From Epsilonproteobacteria bacterium UBA4036 (GTDB lineage Bacteria; Campylobacterota; Campylobacteria; Campylobacterales; Arcobacteraceae): a stretch of 64,000 bases of DNA. The position numbers and the translations under genes were made by a program. Where the stretch lies: assembly GCA_002382325.1 (NCBI GenBank), contig DGAG01000010.1:1-64000 (forward strand), written 5' to 3'. How positions within the stretch are numbered: the first letter of the stretch is position 1; each line of letters starts with the position of its first letter. The notes beneath the pieces were generated by a model that ran no database searches, was not told where the DNA came from, and saw only the letters and a list, made by a program, of their open reading frames with translations. This document shows, one piece after another, positions 52,174-61,318 of the stretch.

Positions 52174-55100
52174 CTAGGCTTTATTTAATGCTCTGGCATC
52201 AAAATCATTTTGTTTTTTTCCTACTCTTTGTTCAAGTTTGATAAAAAACATCAATAACGCAGGCGTTACAAAAATAGTAAAAATGGTTGAAAAGGCTAAG
52301 CCTCCTGTAATAACGGAACCCAATCCACGATAAAATTCACTTCCTGGTCCTGGAATAAGCACCAACGGTAACATACCAAAAATAGATGTTAATGAACTCA
52401 TATAAATGGGACGAATCCGTGTTTTAGTCGCTTCAATAACCGCTTTTTTATGCTCCATGCCTTCATTTTGAATATAATTCAAACTTTGATGCACAATTAA
52501 AATGGCATTGTTTACCACAATTCCTACTAAAATAATAAAGCCTAACATGGTTAAGACATCCAAAGGCTGTGGTGAAATAAAAGCATTGGTAAGCCACAAC
52601 CCAATAAACCCTCCCGCTGTTGCTAAAGGGACGGTAAACATAATGACAATAGGATACAAAAAATTTCCAAAAAGTGCTGCCATAAGTAAATAAACAATAA
52701 TCAACGCCAAAATAAAATTATTGGTCAACATCCCAATGGTTTCACTGAGCTTATCTGCCGTTCCTGAAATTCCAATTTCAACACTAGGAGGAATCATATT
52801 TTGTGCTTTCATACCTTGCAGCATACCACCAATCATTTTCATGGCTTCATCAATGGTCATACCTACAGGAGGGGTCACTTGTAAGGTAATGGTTCGTTTC
52901 CCATTGTAGTGTCTGATTTCTGAAATTCCCGTTGTACTTTCATAATTCGATAACGACGATACGGGAACAACTCTTGAATTGCTTAATGCAATTTGTGCTT
53001 CCATAATATCTTGAGGTGTTTTAATTAAATTGTCATTGCCTTTTAAAACCAAATCAATCTTTTTCTTTCCATCTTCTTCAAATTCACCAATTTTTGCACC
53101 ACTCATTAACACATCAATATTTACCCCAAACTCTTGGGAACTCATATTCAATGATTTTAAGGCATCAGCATTAGGATAAATTCGAATTTCGGGATATAAC
53201 AATTCGACTGAGGGCACAGGTCTTACTTGGCTTCCTTGAATGGTTTGCATGGTGGCACCAAAAAGTTGTGCCCCAACATTAGCAATATCTTTAATACTCT
53301 CTCCACTGATATCAATATCAACTGTATTGCCCTCACCTACTCCATCTTCAAATACTCCTGATTGAATCGATACCCCAAAAATAGAGGGCATAGAGTTAAT
53401 AATAGGTTGAAACATAGGAATTAATTCTTTGGCTCTGTCTTCATGCATGGAAGTACCTCCAAAAAGATTAAAATCACCAAAGGAGACAAAAAAAGCTCGA
53501 CTTAAACCAGGAACCTCTCCTACATCGGTATTGACATAAGGTTCAACTTGTTGCATTAAATATGCCCCCATATCATAACGCTCTTGATACGAAAGGCCCG
53601 GTGGTGTAATTAAAATATTAAAAATCAAATTTTTATTGCCTTGAGGTAAATAGTCCAATTTAGGAAATAAAAGAAAAATGGTTCCCGCTGAAAAAATTGC
53701 CAAAGAGAGAATGGTTACTATTTTTGTTTGGGTATTTTTGAGTGAAACTTCTACAATTGACATAATCAGTTCCACTATTTTATGACCAAATTGAGCAATC
53801 TTTCCTGCATCTTTAGGCTCTTTTTTTGAAAAGGATGCAAATTTTTTCCATAACATTGGAATCACTGCAATAGAGACAAAAAGAGAAAAACTTACTGCTG
53901 CCGTTACAGCAATAGCAATATCTTTAAAAAGCTGTCCTGCTTCATCTTGCAAAAAGACAATGGGTAAAAACACCGCAATGGTCGTTGACGCACTGGCAAT
54001 TAATGCTCCCCACACTTCACTTGTTCCTTTATAGGCCGCTTCAGAAATAGAGTCTCCATTTTTTCGATGTCGGTCAATATTTTCTAACACCACAATGGCA
54101 CTGTCCACAAGCATCCCCACAGCAAATGAAATCCCAGCTAAAGAGATGGTATTTAAACTTCGTCCCAAAATTTCAAGCACAATAAATGTTCCTATAACCG
54201 AAATGGGAATAGCAACAGAAACCACCGCCGTAGGAGAGACTGAACGTAAAAATGTGATTAAAATAATAATGGCTAAAATTCCACCAATCATAATATTTTG
54301 TTGAACCAAATCAACAGAACCCACAATATAAGGTCGTTGGTCATACAACCAATGAATTTTTAACTCTTTGTTCAAAAGTTCTTTTTCATTGAGTTCATTG
54401 ACGGCTGATTCAACGTCATTGGTCAACTGCACAATATTGGCTTCACTACTGGGTTGTATCCCTAAAAAAATACCATCTTTGCCCAAAAACATTGCCACGG
54501 TACTGGGTGTTTCATAACCAAATCCTACCGTAGCGACATCTTTAAGCACAATACGTTGTTCTCGGTTTGAAACCAAAATCACCTCTTCAATCTCTTTAAT
54601 CGTTTTAAATTTATGTACCGTTCGTATTCGATAAGATCGTCGTTCCAAATTTAAAATCCCTGCTGAAACATCGACATTCTCACTTTGAAGTGTTTGAATA
54701 ACTTGTGAAATGGTCAAGTTATAAGAAGCGAGTTTATTGCTGTCAAAGACCACTTCCATTTGTTGTTCACGGCCTCCTCCGCCCATGGTTCCAGCAACCC
54801 CATCCACACGTTTAAGCACAGGAACAATTTCATCATCAAAGTAAGTTTTGTACTCATCAATATGACGAGGATTATTGTCCAAAGTTTGAAGCATCAACCA
54901 AATAACCGGACTGGCGGTTGCTGTTTCAATAATGGGCTCTTCTGCATCATCGGGATATGAGCTGACTTCATTAAGTTTATTCGAAACATCTTGTAAGGAA
55001 GCTCGTAAATCAGTTCCCAATTTAAACGTCAGAGTAATTTCACCTAAATTATCTTGAGATGAAGATTCATAGGTTAAAAGATTGTTTAAACTTTTAAGCA

Positions 55101-55308
55101 CATCTTCTTGTTCTTCTATGATTTCTCTTTCAATTTCATACGGAGTTGCACCGGGCCAAACGGTAGTAATTTTAATTTCAGGTTTGGTGACACTGGGTGT
55201 TAATTGATAAGGCAATTTGGTTAAAGATAATAAACCAAATATAATGACAATTAAAACCGAAACGATGATCGTAACAGGATTTTTAATTGAAAATTTAATT
55301 AAATCCAT
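52174..55308 (-). CDS. RND efflux pump, HAE1-like
   Basis: A 1044-aa inner-membrane proton-driven exporter. Twelve helices with two large periplasmic loops. TM4 carries the proton-relay region GMLVDSAIVVLENIDRHRK, and the second half has GIVVNNAILIVHQSLN and RPIYMSSLTSIFGMLPL. The N-terminus MDLIKFSIKNPVTIIV is typical. It lies between the adaptor and TolC genes, completing a tripartite pump. Substrate not determinable by eye. Confidence 0.92.
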   Translation of the reverse strand: MDLIKFSIKNPVTIIVSVLIVIIFGLLSLTKLPYQLTPSVTKPEIKITTVWPGATPYEIEREIIEEQEDVLKSLNNLLTYESSSQDNLGEITLTFKLGTDLRASLQDVSNKLNEVSSYPDDAEEPIIETATASPVIWLMLQTLDNNPRHIDEYKTYFDDEIVPVLKRVDGVAGTMGGGGREQQMEVVFDSNKLASYNLTISQVIQTLQSENVDVSAGILNLERRSYRIRTVHKFKTIKEIEEVILVSNREQRIVLKDVATVGFGYETPSTVAMFLGKDGIFLGIQPSSEANIVQLTNDVESAVNELNEKELLNKELKIHWLYDQRPYIVGSVDLVQQNIMIGGILAIIILITFLRSVSPTAVVSVAIPISVIGTFIVLEILGRSLNTISLAGISFAVGMLVDSAIVVLENIDRHRKNGDSISEAAYKGTSEVWGALIASASTTIAVFLPIVFLQDEAGQLFKDIAIAVTAAVSFSLFVSIAVIPMLWKKFASFSKKEPKDAGKIAQFGHKIVELIMSIVEVSLKNTQTKIVTILSLAIFSAGTIFLLFPKLDYLPQGNKNLIFNILITPPGLSYQERYDMGAYLMQQVEPYVNTDVGEVPGLSRAFFVSFGDFNLFGGTSMHEDRAKELIPMFQPIINSMPSIFGVSIQSGVFEDGVGEGNTVDIDISGESIKDIANVGAQLFGATMQTIQGSQVRPVPSVELLYPEIRIYPNADALKSLNMSSQEFGVNIDVLMSGAKIGEFEEDGKKKIDLVLKGNDNLIKTPQDIMEAQIALSNSRVVPVSSLSNYESTTGISEIRHYNGKRTITLQVTPPVGMTIDEAMKMIGGMLQGMKAQNMIPPSVEIGISGTADKLSETIGMLTNNFILALIIVYLLMAALFGNFLYPIVIMFTVPLATAGGFIGLWLTNAFISPQPLDVLTMLGFIILVGIVVNNAILIVHQSLNYIQNEGMEHKKAVIEATKTRIRPIYMSSLTSIFGMLPLVLIPGPGSEFYRGLGSVITGGLAFSTIFTIFVTPALLMFFIKLEQRVGKKQNDFDARALNKA

Positions 55309-55316
55309 TGTTTTTC

Positions 55317-56351
55317 CTATTTATTGTTGATGATTTGCAACGGTGAATTAGGGAATATTCGCTCATTCCCTTTAAACACCACACGCATATTTTCATTGAT
55401 TCCTTGAGCATCAATCGCCACATTAGAACCCAAATATCCCACAATTCGTACAGGTATCATCACCGCTTGTAACTCTTCATTGACCACAAAAATAACCGTT
55501 TGTTCAAATCGTTTAATCACCGCATCTCGAGGGACAACAAATGCTTCGATTTCTCCTTTTTTTGATAGTGCTATTTTGGCTTCTTGACCATCATAAAAAA
55601 AGCCCTTCTCTAAAGTGGCTTTAAATTTAATGGGAAAGGTACGAGTTAAACTATCTCCATTGGGAATGGCTGCTAATAGTTTTGCTTGAATTATTTGATT
55701 ATTGACCACTATTTCATAAGTTTGGTTCTGTTTTAATCCTTCTATGATGTATAAAGGTACACTAAAATTAAACTCTGCCACTTGGGTATTAACCATTTTA
55801 ACTAGGGCTTTTCCGCTGCTTGCCCACTCACCTAAATTAATCATTTTTTCAACAATAATACCATCATAAGGTGCTTTGATGCTTTTTTGTTCTTTTTGAA
55901 TGTACAACTCATTGAGTCTGGCCTTTAACGCTTCGACTTGATTCAGTGCAGAAGTTGATTGCAATAGTGCATCGTCATACTCTTTTTGTGTAATGGATTT
56001 ACTCTCCAATAACTTTTCGTATCGTTCATAATCTTTCAAGGCATTGTTGTTTTGACTTTTTGCACTCTCTAAATTGGCTTGAGCTGCTTTAATTTGAGCT
56101 TCTAAAAGCTGGGAATCAATTTGTACCAACACTTGGTTTTTTTTCACAAAATCTCCAACTTCAAAATGGATAGCTCTAACAATACCCTCATTTTGTGCTG
56201 CTAAAACAGAGTTTTTATCAAATCGCAGTGTCCCAACAAACTCTTGCAAAGGATTGACGTGTGCTTTTTGAATTTGAACCACTTCAACCAGTGAAGGGTT
56301 AGCATAAACATTTAGGGCAATGAATAACACCCATAGACTTTTTCGTATCAT
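55317..56351 (-). CDS. RND periplasmic adaptor
   Basis: A 344-aa membrane fusion protein (HlyD/AcrA class). Signal peptide 1-17, a split lipoyl domain (GIVRAIHFEVGDFVKKNQVLVQID ... IKAPYDGIIVEKMINLGEW), a helical hairpin (about 85-150), and beta-barrel plus membrane-proximal domains. There is no lipobox. It lies 8 bp upstream of the RND gene. Confidence 0.9.
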   Translation of the reverse strand: MIRKSLWVLFIALNVYANPSLVEVVQIQKAHVNPLQEFVGTLRFDKNSVLAAQNEGIVRAIHFEVGDFVKKNQVLVQIDSQLLEAQIKAAQANLESAKSQNNNALKDYERYEKLLESKSITQKEYDDALLQSTSALNQVEALKARLNELYIQKEQKSIKAPYDGIIVEKMINLGEWASSGKALVKMVNTQVAEFNFSVPLYIIEGLKQNQTYEIVVNNQIIQAKLLAAIPNGDSLTRTFPIKFKATLEKGFFYDGQEAKIALSKKGEIEAFVVPRDAVIKRFEQTVIFVVNEELQAVMIPVRIVGYLGSNVAIDAQGINENMRVVFKGNERIFPNSPLQIINNK

Positions 56352-56360
56352 TTAAATTCC

Positions 56361-56588
56361 TTAATCTTTTTTTATACATTTAAGTGAAATTTTGTGAGCA
56401 ATGGGTGCAAAAATAAACACCAAAGGAAATGCACACACAAAGGCTTTTGCAAACGCTTCAAGCCACATAGCAATAAAATTTTCAATAAACCCCATGTTAA
56501 TATAAGTAATAATAAAACTCATAATAAAGCTCATGAACATTGACATAAAAAAAGAGAAGACCACTCTTTGATATTTCTTATCCAACAT
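56361..56588 (-). CDS. DUF2798-like small membrane protein
   Basis: A 75-aa protein with two helices (VVFSFFMSMFMSFIMSFIITY and AFVCAFPLVFIFAPIAHKI), resembling the DUF2798 family. I start at MLDKKYQ (56588), which has GGAG seven bases upstream and overlaps the tetR stop, rather than the ATG at 56609. Its place between regulator and pump genes suggests a small accessory membrane protein of the efflux system. Function unknown. Confidence 0.65.
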   Translation of the reverse strand: MLDKKYQRVVFSFFMSMFMSFIMSFIITYINMGFIENFIAMWLEAFAKAFVCAFPLVFIFAPIAHKISLKCIKKD

Positions 56589-57183
56589 TTTTTTTCTCCA
56601 ATACATCAAATAAAGTATGAATCATATGCAACATCTGCTCTTTTAAATTAAAATCCAATTGCGTTGCGTGAGAAAGAATCATTCCTCTTTCACTCAATAA
56701 AAATATAGGAACAAACTTTATAGCATTTGAGTTTAGCTCTTTTTTTTCAATCCCTTCTTGGATAATTTGTTCAAAAATAATTTCAAATTGTTGTGAACAT
56801 TGGGTGTTGTAACAACTCATTGCCTCATTTTTTGAAGAGAGATTAATGCCTAAATACTCTTGATAGACTTTTAACGCATCTTTGTTTTTTTGAGAATCAT
56901 TCATAAAAAAATCAAAAAATATCAGTACTTTTTCTCGGCACGTTGCTGCTTTTTGTAATGAATCATTCAATTCTAAAATGACTTCACTGGTATAAGCATT
57001 GATAATTTCAAAAACGATATCTTCTTTACTTTGAAAATATTGATAAATCGTACCTTTTCCTATATTGGCTTTTTGGGCAACTTCCAAAACCGTTAAATTT
57101 CTTATCCCTTTTTCTAACAACAATTCAATACTTGATTGAGCGATTCTTTTTCTTTTTTCTTCTTTATTCACAATCTTTGGCAA
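56578..57183 (-). CDS. TetR-family repressor
   Basis: A 201-aa regulator. N-terminal helix-turn-helix (RKRIAQSSIELLLEKGIRNLTVLEVAQKANIGKGTIYQYF; key stretch ANIGKGTIYQYFQSKEDIV near 40-58) and an all-helical ligand domain. First gene of the efflux operon. Two matching inverted repeats lie just upstream, so autoregulation and control of the pump genes are likely. Confidence 0.9.
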   Translation of the reverse strand: MPKIVNKEEKRKRIAQSSIELLLEKGIRNLTVLEVAQKANIGKGTIYQYFQSKEDIVFEIINAYTSEVILELNDSLQKAATCREKVLIFFDFFMNDSQKNKDALKVYQEYLGINLSSKNEAMSCYNTQCSQQFEIIFEQIIQEGIEKKELNSNAIKFVPIFLLSERGMILSHATQLDFNLKEQMLHMIHTLFDVLEKKNVG

Positions 57184-57199
57184 AATTCACCTCTTTTTT

Positions 57200-57216
57200 A
57201 TTGACCGTAAGTCAAT
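57200..57216. promoter_or_regulatory. TetR operator candidate 1
   Basis: ATTGAC-CGTAA-GTCAAT, a perfect 6-bp inverted repeat with 5-bp spacer, 17-33 bp upstream of the tetR ATG. An identical half-site arrangement recurs 54 bp further out. Confidence 0.7.
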
Positions 57217-57253
57217 GAAATAATATTGCTTAAGAACTTAATTGCTTATTAAA

Positions 57254-57270
57254 ATTGACTCGAAGTCAAC
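57254..57270. promoter_or_regulatory. TetR operator candidate 2
   Basis: ATTGAC-TCGAA-GTCAAC, with the same TTGAC-N5-GTCAA core as the first site. Centres are 54 bp apart, about five helical turns, so both may be bound on the same DNA face. Confidence 0.7.
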
Positions 57271-57730
57271 AAAAAAATTCTTTTTTTGTGTTACTCTTCG
57301 TAAAAAAACAAAAAAAGATTCATTGTTTTTTATTATTCATACCATAAGCTGAACTTATTTATTCTTTTTACACTCATTTTACAATGAAAATCAAGAAGAT
57401 TTAAGCCTAAAAAAGAATTGATTTTTTTAAACACTTATTTGTATTTTTAAAAATGAGCATACTTTTTATAAAAGAAAAAAATCTAAAAACCCCAGATGCT
57501 TTTATAGCGTTCATATGGAATAATTACCATAATAAAAACTTATACTTTAACCTTAAAAGAATTTACAAAAATCATTATATTTTTATATTAAAGTCACTTT
57601 GTGTCATTTATATTTTTGCTATTTTATTGCTATACTCCTTATTTTAAGGGCTTTTAAATACTTGCTTTCATAAAGCAAATTTATAAATATTAGTTATTTT
57701 ATTTAAGTTTTGTAAAATAATCATTGTTGA
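57271..57730. other. AT-rich intergenic region
   Basis: The gap between tetR and the flavoprotein gene is the longest in the window (588 bp). Beyond the two operators and a distal -10, it is very AT-rich. It holds a 64-codon ORF at 57453-57647 with no RBS, and a TATACT at 57631. I see no RNA gene or repeat. Confidence 0.5.
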
Positions 57731-57736
57731 TATAAT
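57731..57736 (+). promoter_or_regulatory. candidate -10 box for flavoprotein operon
   Basis: TATAAT in TTGATATAATTACTC lies 35 bp before the GTG start of the flavoprotein gene. Confidence 0.5.
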
Positions 57737-57771
57737 TACTCAACTTAAGCAAAAATTGGAGGAGAAACAAC

Positions 57772-59145
57772 GTGGAAAGAAGAGATTTATTTAAACTAGC
57801 AGGTGTCAGTATTGCAGCTGCTGCTATAACCGGATGCAGTTCAAGTACGGCTTCAGTAGAAGCTGCAAAACCTATAAAAGCCAAATCAAATGGTAAACGA
57901 GTGGTTGTTGTAGGGGCAGGATTTGGTGGATTAACGGTTGCTAAACAGTTACGACAAAAAGAGAGTTCACTTGAGGTTATTGTATTAGAGAAAAAAGACA
58001 TTTTTATGGCGTGTCCTTATTCAAATGCTTATTTAGGTGGAATTGAAGGCGTAACCCTTGAAACACTTACTCACGATTTTTATGCTCCCGCACAAGCTCA
58101 TGGGTATGAATTTATTCAAACGGAAGTGACTGCCATTGATAAAGCCAATAAAATCGTTACGACGACAAGTGGTACGATTTCATACGATATTTTAGTACTC
58201 TCACCGGGAATTGTCTATGATTATGAATCGCAATTTCCTACATGGAATAAAGAGAAAATTGCTCAAGTTTCACGTGCGTGTCCTGCTGCATTAATGCCAG
58301 GAAGTGAACACTTAGCGCTTAAACGACAACTTGAAAATATGGACGATGGCAATGTTGTCATTATTCCACCTGCTTCTGGAAAATATCGATGCCCACCTGC
58401 TCCTTATGAGCGAACATCCATGGTTGCACAATACATGAAAAGTGAAGATATCCAAGGCAAAGTAATTGTTTTGGATACCAGAGGGGGTGCATTTGCCAAA
58501 GGAGCAGCCTTTAAAGAATCATGGCAGGACCTTTTTGCTGATACCATAGAATACAAAGGCAACACAAAAATTGTTGATATTGACACCCAAAAGAAAATCG
58601 TAACCTATAAAGAGTTTAAAGATGTAGAAGATGAAATAGGTGTTGAAAAAACTGTTAGTTATGAAGTGTGTAATTTTATTCCTATTAACAAAGCTTCTCC
58701 TGTAATTGCCATGGCAGGGATTAAAACCAATGCCGCAGGGTTTGCCATGATGGAGGGTACAAGTTTTCGATCAATCAGTGATAAAAACATCTATGTTTTA
58801 GGTGATTGTGTAACACATGGTGTTCCACCAAGTGGTCAAACCGCTATTTGGGGAGCCAAAAGAGCGGCAAGCGAAATCGTTGCTCAATTGGGAGGGAAAG
58901 CCTTTGATTCTAAATCAAATCTTCCTGCACAAAGTGCCAACGTATGTTACTCAATGGTCAATGGAAATCCCAATGAAGCGATTATGGTCACACACGATTT
59001 TGATATCAATCCAACAACAGGTAATCTAAAAAGCAAAGGAAATGTTCCAAAACCCAATGATGGTAACGGAAAATTTCGTTCTAAAGGTGTGGGAAAACTC
59101 ACAACTGAATGGTTTAACGGTGTTAAACGAGATTTATTCTTATAA
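57772..59145 (+). CDS. flavocytochrome c sulfide dehydrogenase flavoprotein subunit
   Basis: A 457-aa exported FAD protein. N-terminal RRDLFK (twin-Arg) with a hydrophobic stretch, and AITGC (C22) that could act as a lipobox. FAD site VVVVGAGFGGLTVAK near 44-58. FccB features are RCPPAPYER with C207 and the C-terminal NVCYSMV with C392, matching the two redox Cys of FCSD. GDCVTHG near 344 lies in the second FAD-binding segment. Start GTG has RBS GGAGGAGAAAC. Sulfide, thiosulfate-derived sulfane or polysulfide oxidation is likely. It is the first gene of a three-gene cluster. Confidence 0.85.
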   Translation: MERRDLFKLAGVSIAAAAITGCSSSTASVEAAKPIKAKSNGKRVVVVGAGFGGLTVAKQLRQKESSLEVIVLEKKDIFMACPYSNAYLGGIEGVTLETLTHDFYAPAQAHGYEFIQTEVTAIDKANKIVTTTSGTISYDILVLSPGIVYDYESQFPTWNKEKIAQVSRACPAALMPGSEHLALKRQLENMDDGNVVIIPPASGKYRCPPAPYERTSMVAQYMKSEDIQGKVIVLDTRGGAFAKGAAFKESWQDLFADTIEYKGNTKIVDIDTQKKIVTYKEFKDVEDEIGVEKTVSYEVCNFIPINKASPVIAMAGIKTNAAGFAMMEGTSFRSISDKNIYVLGDCVTHGVPPSGQTAIWGAKRAASEIVAQLGGKAFDSKSNLPAQSANVCYSMVNGNPNEAIMVTHDFDINPTTGNLKSKGNVPKPNDGNGKFRSKGVGKLTTEWFNGVKRDLFL

Positions 59146-59154
59146 AAAATATAA

Positions 59155-59181
59155 CTGCAAAGGAGGATTCTCCTTTTGCAG
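59155..59181 (+). other. intra-operon hairpin
   Basis: CTGCAAAGGAG, a 4-base loop, then CTCCTTTTGCAG (one bulged T) form a strong stem between the flavoprotein and Rieske genes. It lacks a T-run, so it may set the ratio of mRNA for the two parts rather than end transcription. Confidence 0.5.
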
Positions 59182-59205
59182 TAGACTAATTTATTAAGGT
59201 TTTCA

Positions 59206-59934
59206 ATGCAAAGAAGAAATTTTTTAAAGATTTTAGGTACAGGTGCAATTATTGCCATTAACCCTTCACTTATTAATGGTGTATTACGAGCCGATGATGG
59301 GAACTTATTTATTGCTTATAATAAGGTCAAACTCTTAGACGCACAAGGCAACGCTCTTAAAGCATCCTCTTTAAAAAAAGAGGTGACGTATGTTTTTTTA
59401 TATCCACATGTTTCAACACCTTGTTTACTCATTGATTTAGAAAAACCTACCCATAAAAATATAGCCTTAAAAAGTGAAACATCCGAAGAATACCTTTGGA
59501 GAGGAGGCGTGGGCAAAAACAGTTCTATTGTGGCTTATTCAGGAATCTGTTCCCATCAATTAACTCACCCTACTCCCGATGACAGTTTTATTAAATATGT
59601 TCCCGTAGCGGAAAAAAGTATTGCCTGTCAAGAGCGTGGTGTGATTGTATGTTCTTCTCATTTAAGTGCCTTTGATGCAGCAAAAGGGTGCAAAAATATT
59701 GCAGGAGAAGCCAGACAACCTTTGGCATCTGTTGTGCTTGAATACGATGAAATCAATGATGAACTCTATGCAGTTGCTGTTTTAGGTTCGGATAAATTTC
59801 AAGACTATTTTAAATCCTTTAAAGATGAATTGGATCAATACTATGGAGGGAAAAGAAAAGGTAAAAAACTTGCCGAAGAGAGTGCCAAAGTGGTTGAACT
59901 AACTCAATTCTCAAAAGAAGTTATCTCATATTAA
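59206..59934 (+). CDS. Tat-exported Rieske iron-sulfur protein
   Basis: A 242-aa protein with a twin-Arg signal (MQRRNFLKILGTGAIIA). The Rieske ligands are C115-S-H117 (GICSHQLTHP) and C149-S-S-H152 (VCSSHLSAFD). Extra Cys at 73, 141 and 162 could give a disulfide. The C-terminal 60 residues are charged and helical. It follows the flavoprotein gene by 60 bp and precedes a cytochrome gene by 10 bp, so it may carry electrons between them. It is not in a bc1 gene cluster. Confidence 0.85.
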   Translation: MQRRNFLKILGTGAIIAINPSLINGVLRADDGNLFIAYNKVKLLDAQGNALKASSLKKEVTYVFLYPHVSTPCLLIDLEKPTHKNIALKSETSEEYLWRGGVGKNSSIVAYSGICSHQLTHPTPDDSFIKYVPVAEKSIACQERGVIVCSSHLSAFDAAKGCKNIAGEARQPLASVVLEYDEINDELYAVAVLGSDKFQDYFKSFKDELDQYYGGKRKGKKLAEESAKVVELTQFSKEVISY

Positions 59935-59944
59935 AAGGTTAAAC

Positions 59945-60346
59945 ATGAAAAAAATACTGATCTGTATCGTACTGTTTGCAACATTGTTGTATGCCAATGA
60001 ACAAGAAAACAAACAACATCGACTTGAAAACATGCAAATACTTGCCAAAGCCATGGACGACATACAAAATGGTTTTTTATACAACAATAAAGAGATGATA
60101 CAACAAGGAGCTCAAGCGATTTTAGAAACATCCTCTTCTATTGCTACTAAAGATTTAAAGAGTGCTTTACCCGAAGAAACAGCCTATGCACATAAATTTG
60201 CTCAAAAAATGGCCAACCGAACACAAGCGCATGCACAAGGTATTTTAGACGCCCTTCAAGCCAATGACCCACTAACGGCAATGGACGAATATTTGTATGT
60301 GTTACGACAATGTACGTCATGTCATTTACGCATTAGAACATGGTAA
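59945..60346 (+). CDS. cytochrome c with C-terminal CXXCH
   Basis: A 133-aa protein: signal peptide (about 1-17, ILICIVLFATLLYAN), a helical domain, and CTSCH near the C-terminus (C123, C126, H127). A four-helix layout with the heme motif at the end is the cytochrome c-prime/c556 pattern. M30 or a nearby residue may be the other ligand. It is the last gene of the flavoprotein-Rieske-cytochrome cluster and probably receives their electrons. Confidence 0.8.
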   Translation: MKKILICIVLFATLLYANEQENKQHRLENMQILAKAMDDIQNGFLYNNKEMIQQGAQAILETSSSIATKDLKSALPEETAYAHKFAQKMANRTQAHAQGILDALQANDPLTAMDEYLYVLRQCTSCHLRIRTW

Positions 60347-60382
60347 TTTTAATTGAATTAAAAAATACTATTGCTTATAGGG

Positions 60383-60388
60383 TATAAT
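60383..60388 (+). promoter_or_regulatory. candidate -10 box
   Basis: TATAAT in GGGTATAATACC lies 33 bp before the alpha/beta hydrolase ATG. Confidence 0.5.
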
Positions 60389-60421
60389 ACCTCTTACTCA
60401 TTTTAAGCAGGAGAAGAAGCC

Positions 60422-61228
60422 ATGAATACTCTCATTGATAATCTAAGCGTTTACACCAAAGGAGATCCAAGCAACCCCGCTATTGTTTTTATTCATGGAT
60501 TTCCTTTTGACCACACACTGTGGGATACCATCATTGAACAACTGCATCAAACCTACTATTGCATCTCTTATGATTTAAGAGGATTGGGCAACTCTGAGGT
60601 TGGTCATGGGCAATACACCATGGAGAGCTATGTGGATGACCTTGAACAAATCATTGTACAACTCAATCTTACTCACGTTATTTTGTGTGGTTTTTCTATG
60701 GGTGGATATATTGCACTCAGAGCCAGTCAACGACTTGAAAATATACGTGCCCTTATTTTAGCCAATACCACCACAACCAGTGACAGTGATGAAGCCAAAC
60801 TCAAACGTGCCAATGCCATTCGTACGATTAAGCAAAAGGGTTTGAGCCCTTTTTTAGAGACTTTTTTAAGTCTTGCCTTTTCTCAAAACTATCAAAACAA
60901 ACACCCCAATGTCATTAACCATTACAAAGAAAAAATTGAACACTTTAATCCCATTGGTGTAATAGGTGGACTCTTTGCCATGCTCAGTCGTACCGATACA
61001 ACAGAGTATTTAACGAAACAAACCAAGCCCACGTTATTTATAGAATCAAGCAATGATGCTATTATTCCAACGGATACGATGAAAAAACTGGCATCAAAAA
61101 CAAACAACAGTCATTATGTTCAACTGCAAAACAGCGGACATTTAAGTATGATCGAACAACCTCAAGCGTTTGTAAGTGCCATAAATAAATTTTTAATTTC
61201 ATATTCTAAGGGTGAATTATCCAGATAA
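60422..61228 (+). CDS. alpha/beta-hydrolase
   Basis: A 268-aa hydrolase. The oxyanion region is IVFIHGFPFDHTLWD near 22, the nucleophile elbow GFSMGGYIAL (Ser) near 98, the acid in SSNDAIIPTDTM, and the catalytic His in NSGHLSMIEQP. It resembles BioH/3-oxoadipate enol-lactonase-like members; the substrate is not evident. RBS CAGGAGAAGAAGCC precedes ATG. Confidence 0.8.
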   Translation: MNTLIDNLSVYTKGDPSNPAIVFIHGFPFDHTLWDTIIEQLHQTYYCISYDLRGLGNSEVGHGQYTMESYVDDLEQIIVQLNLTHVILCGFSMGGYIALRASQRLENIRALILANTTTTSDSDEAKLKRANAIRTIKQKGLSPFLETFLSLAFSQNYQNKHPNVINHYKEKIEHFNPIGVIGGLFAMLSRTDTTEYLTKQTKPTLFIESSNDAIIPTDTMKKLASKTNNSHYVQLQNSGHLSMIEQPQAFVSAINKFLISYSKGELSR

Positions 61229-61318
61229 TTATCTCAAAAACATCATACTCTTTAGCGTAACCTTAACAAAATTAAGATAGGATTTTTGTTTAATTCAACT
61301 CATACTAAGGACTTAAAA

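Noticed and set aside
57453..57647. 64-codon ORF in the tetR/flavoprotein gap
   Set aside because: No RBS, extremely AT-rich, low-complexity Phe/Ile/Tyr/Asn composition and a possible -10 box inside it; more likely chance in non-coding DNA.
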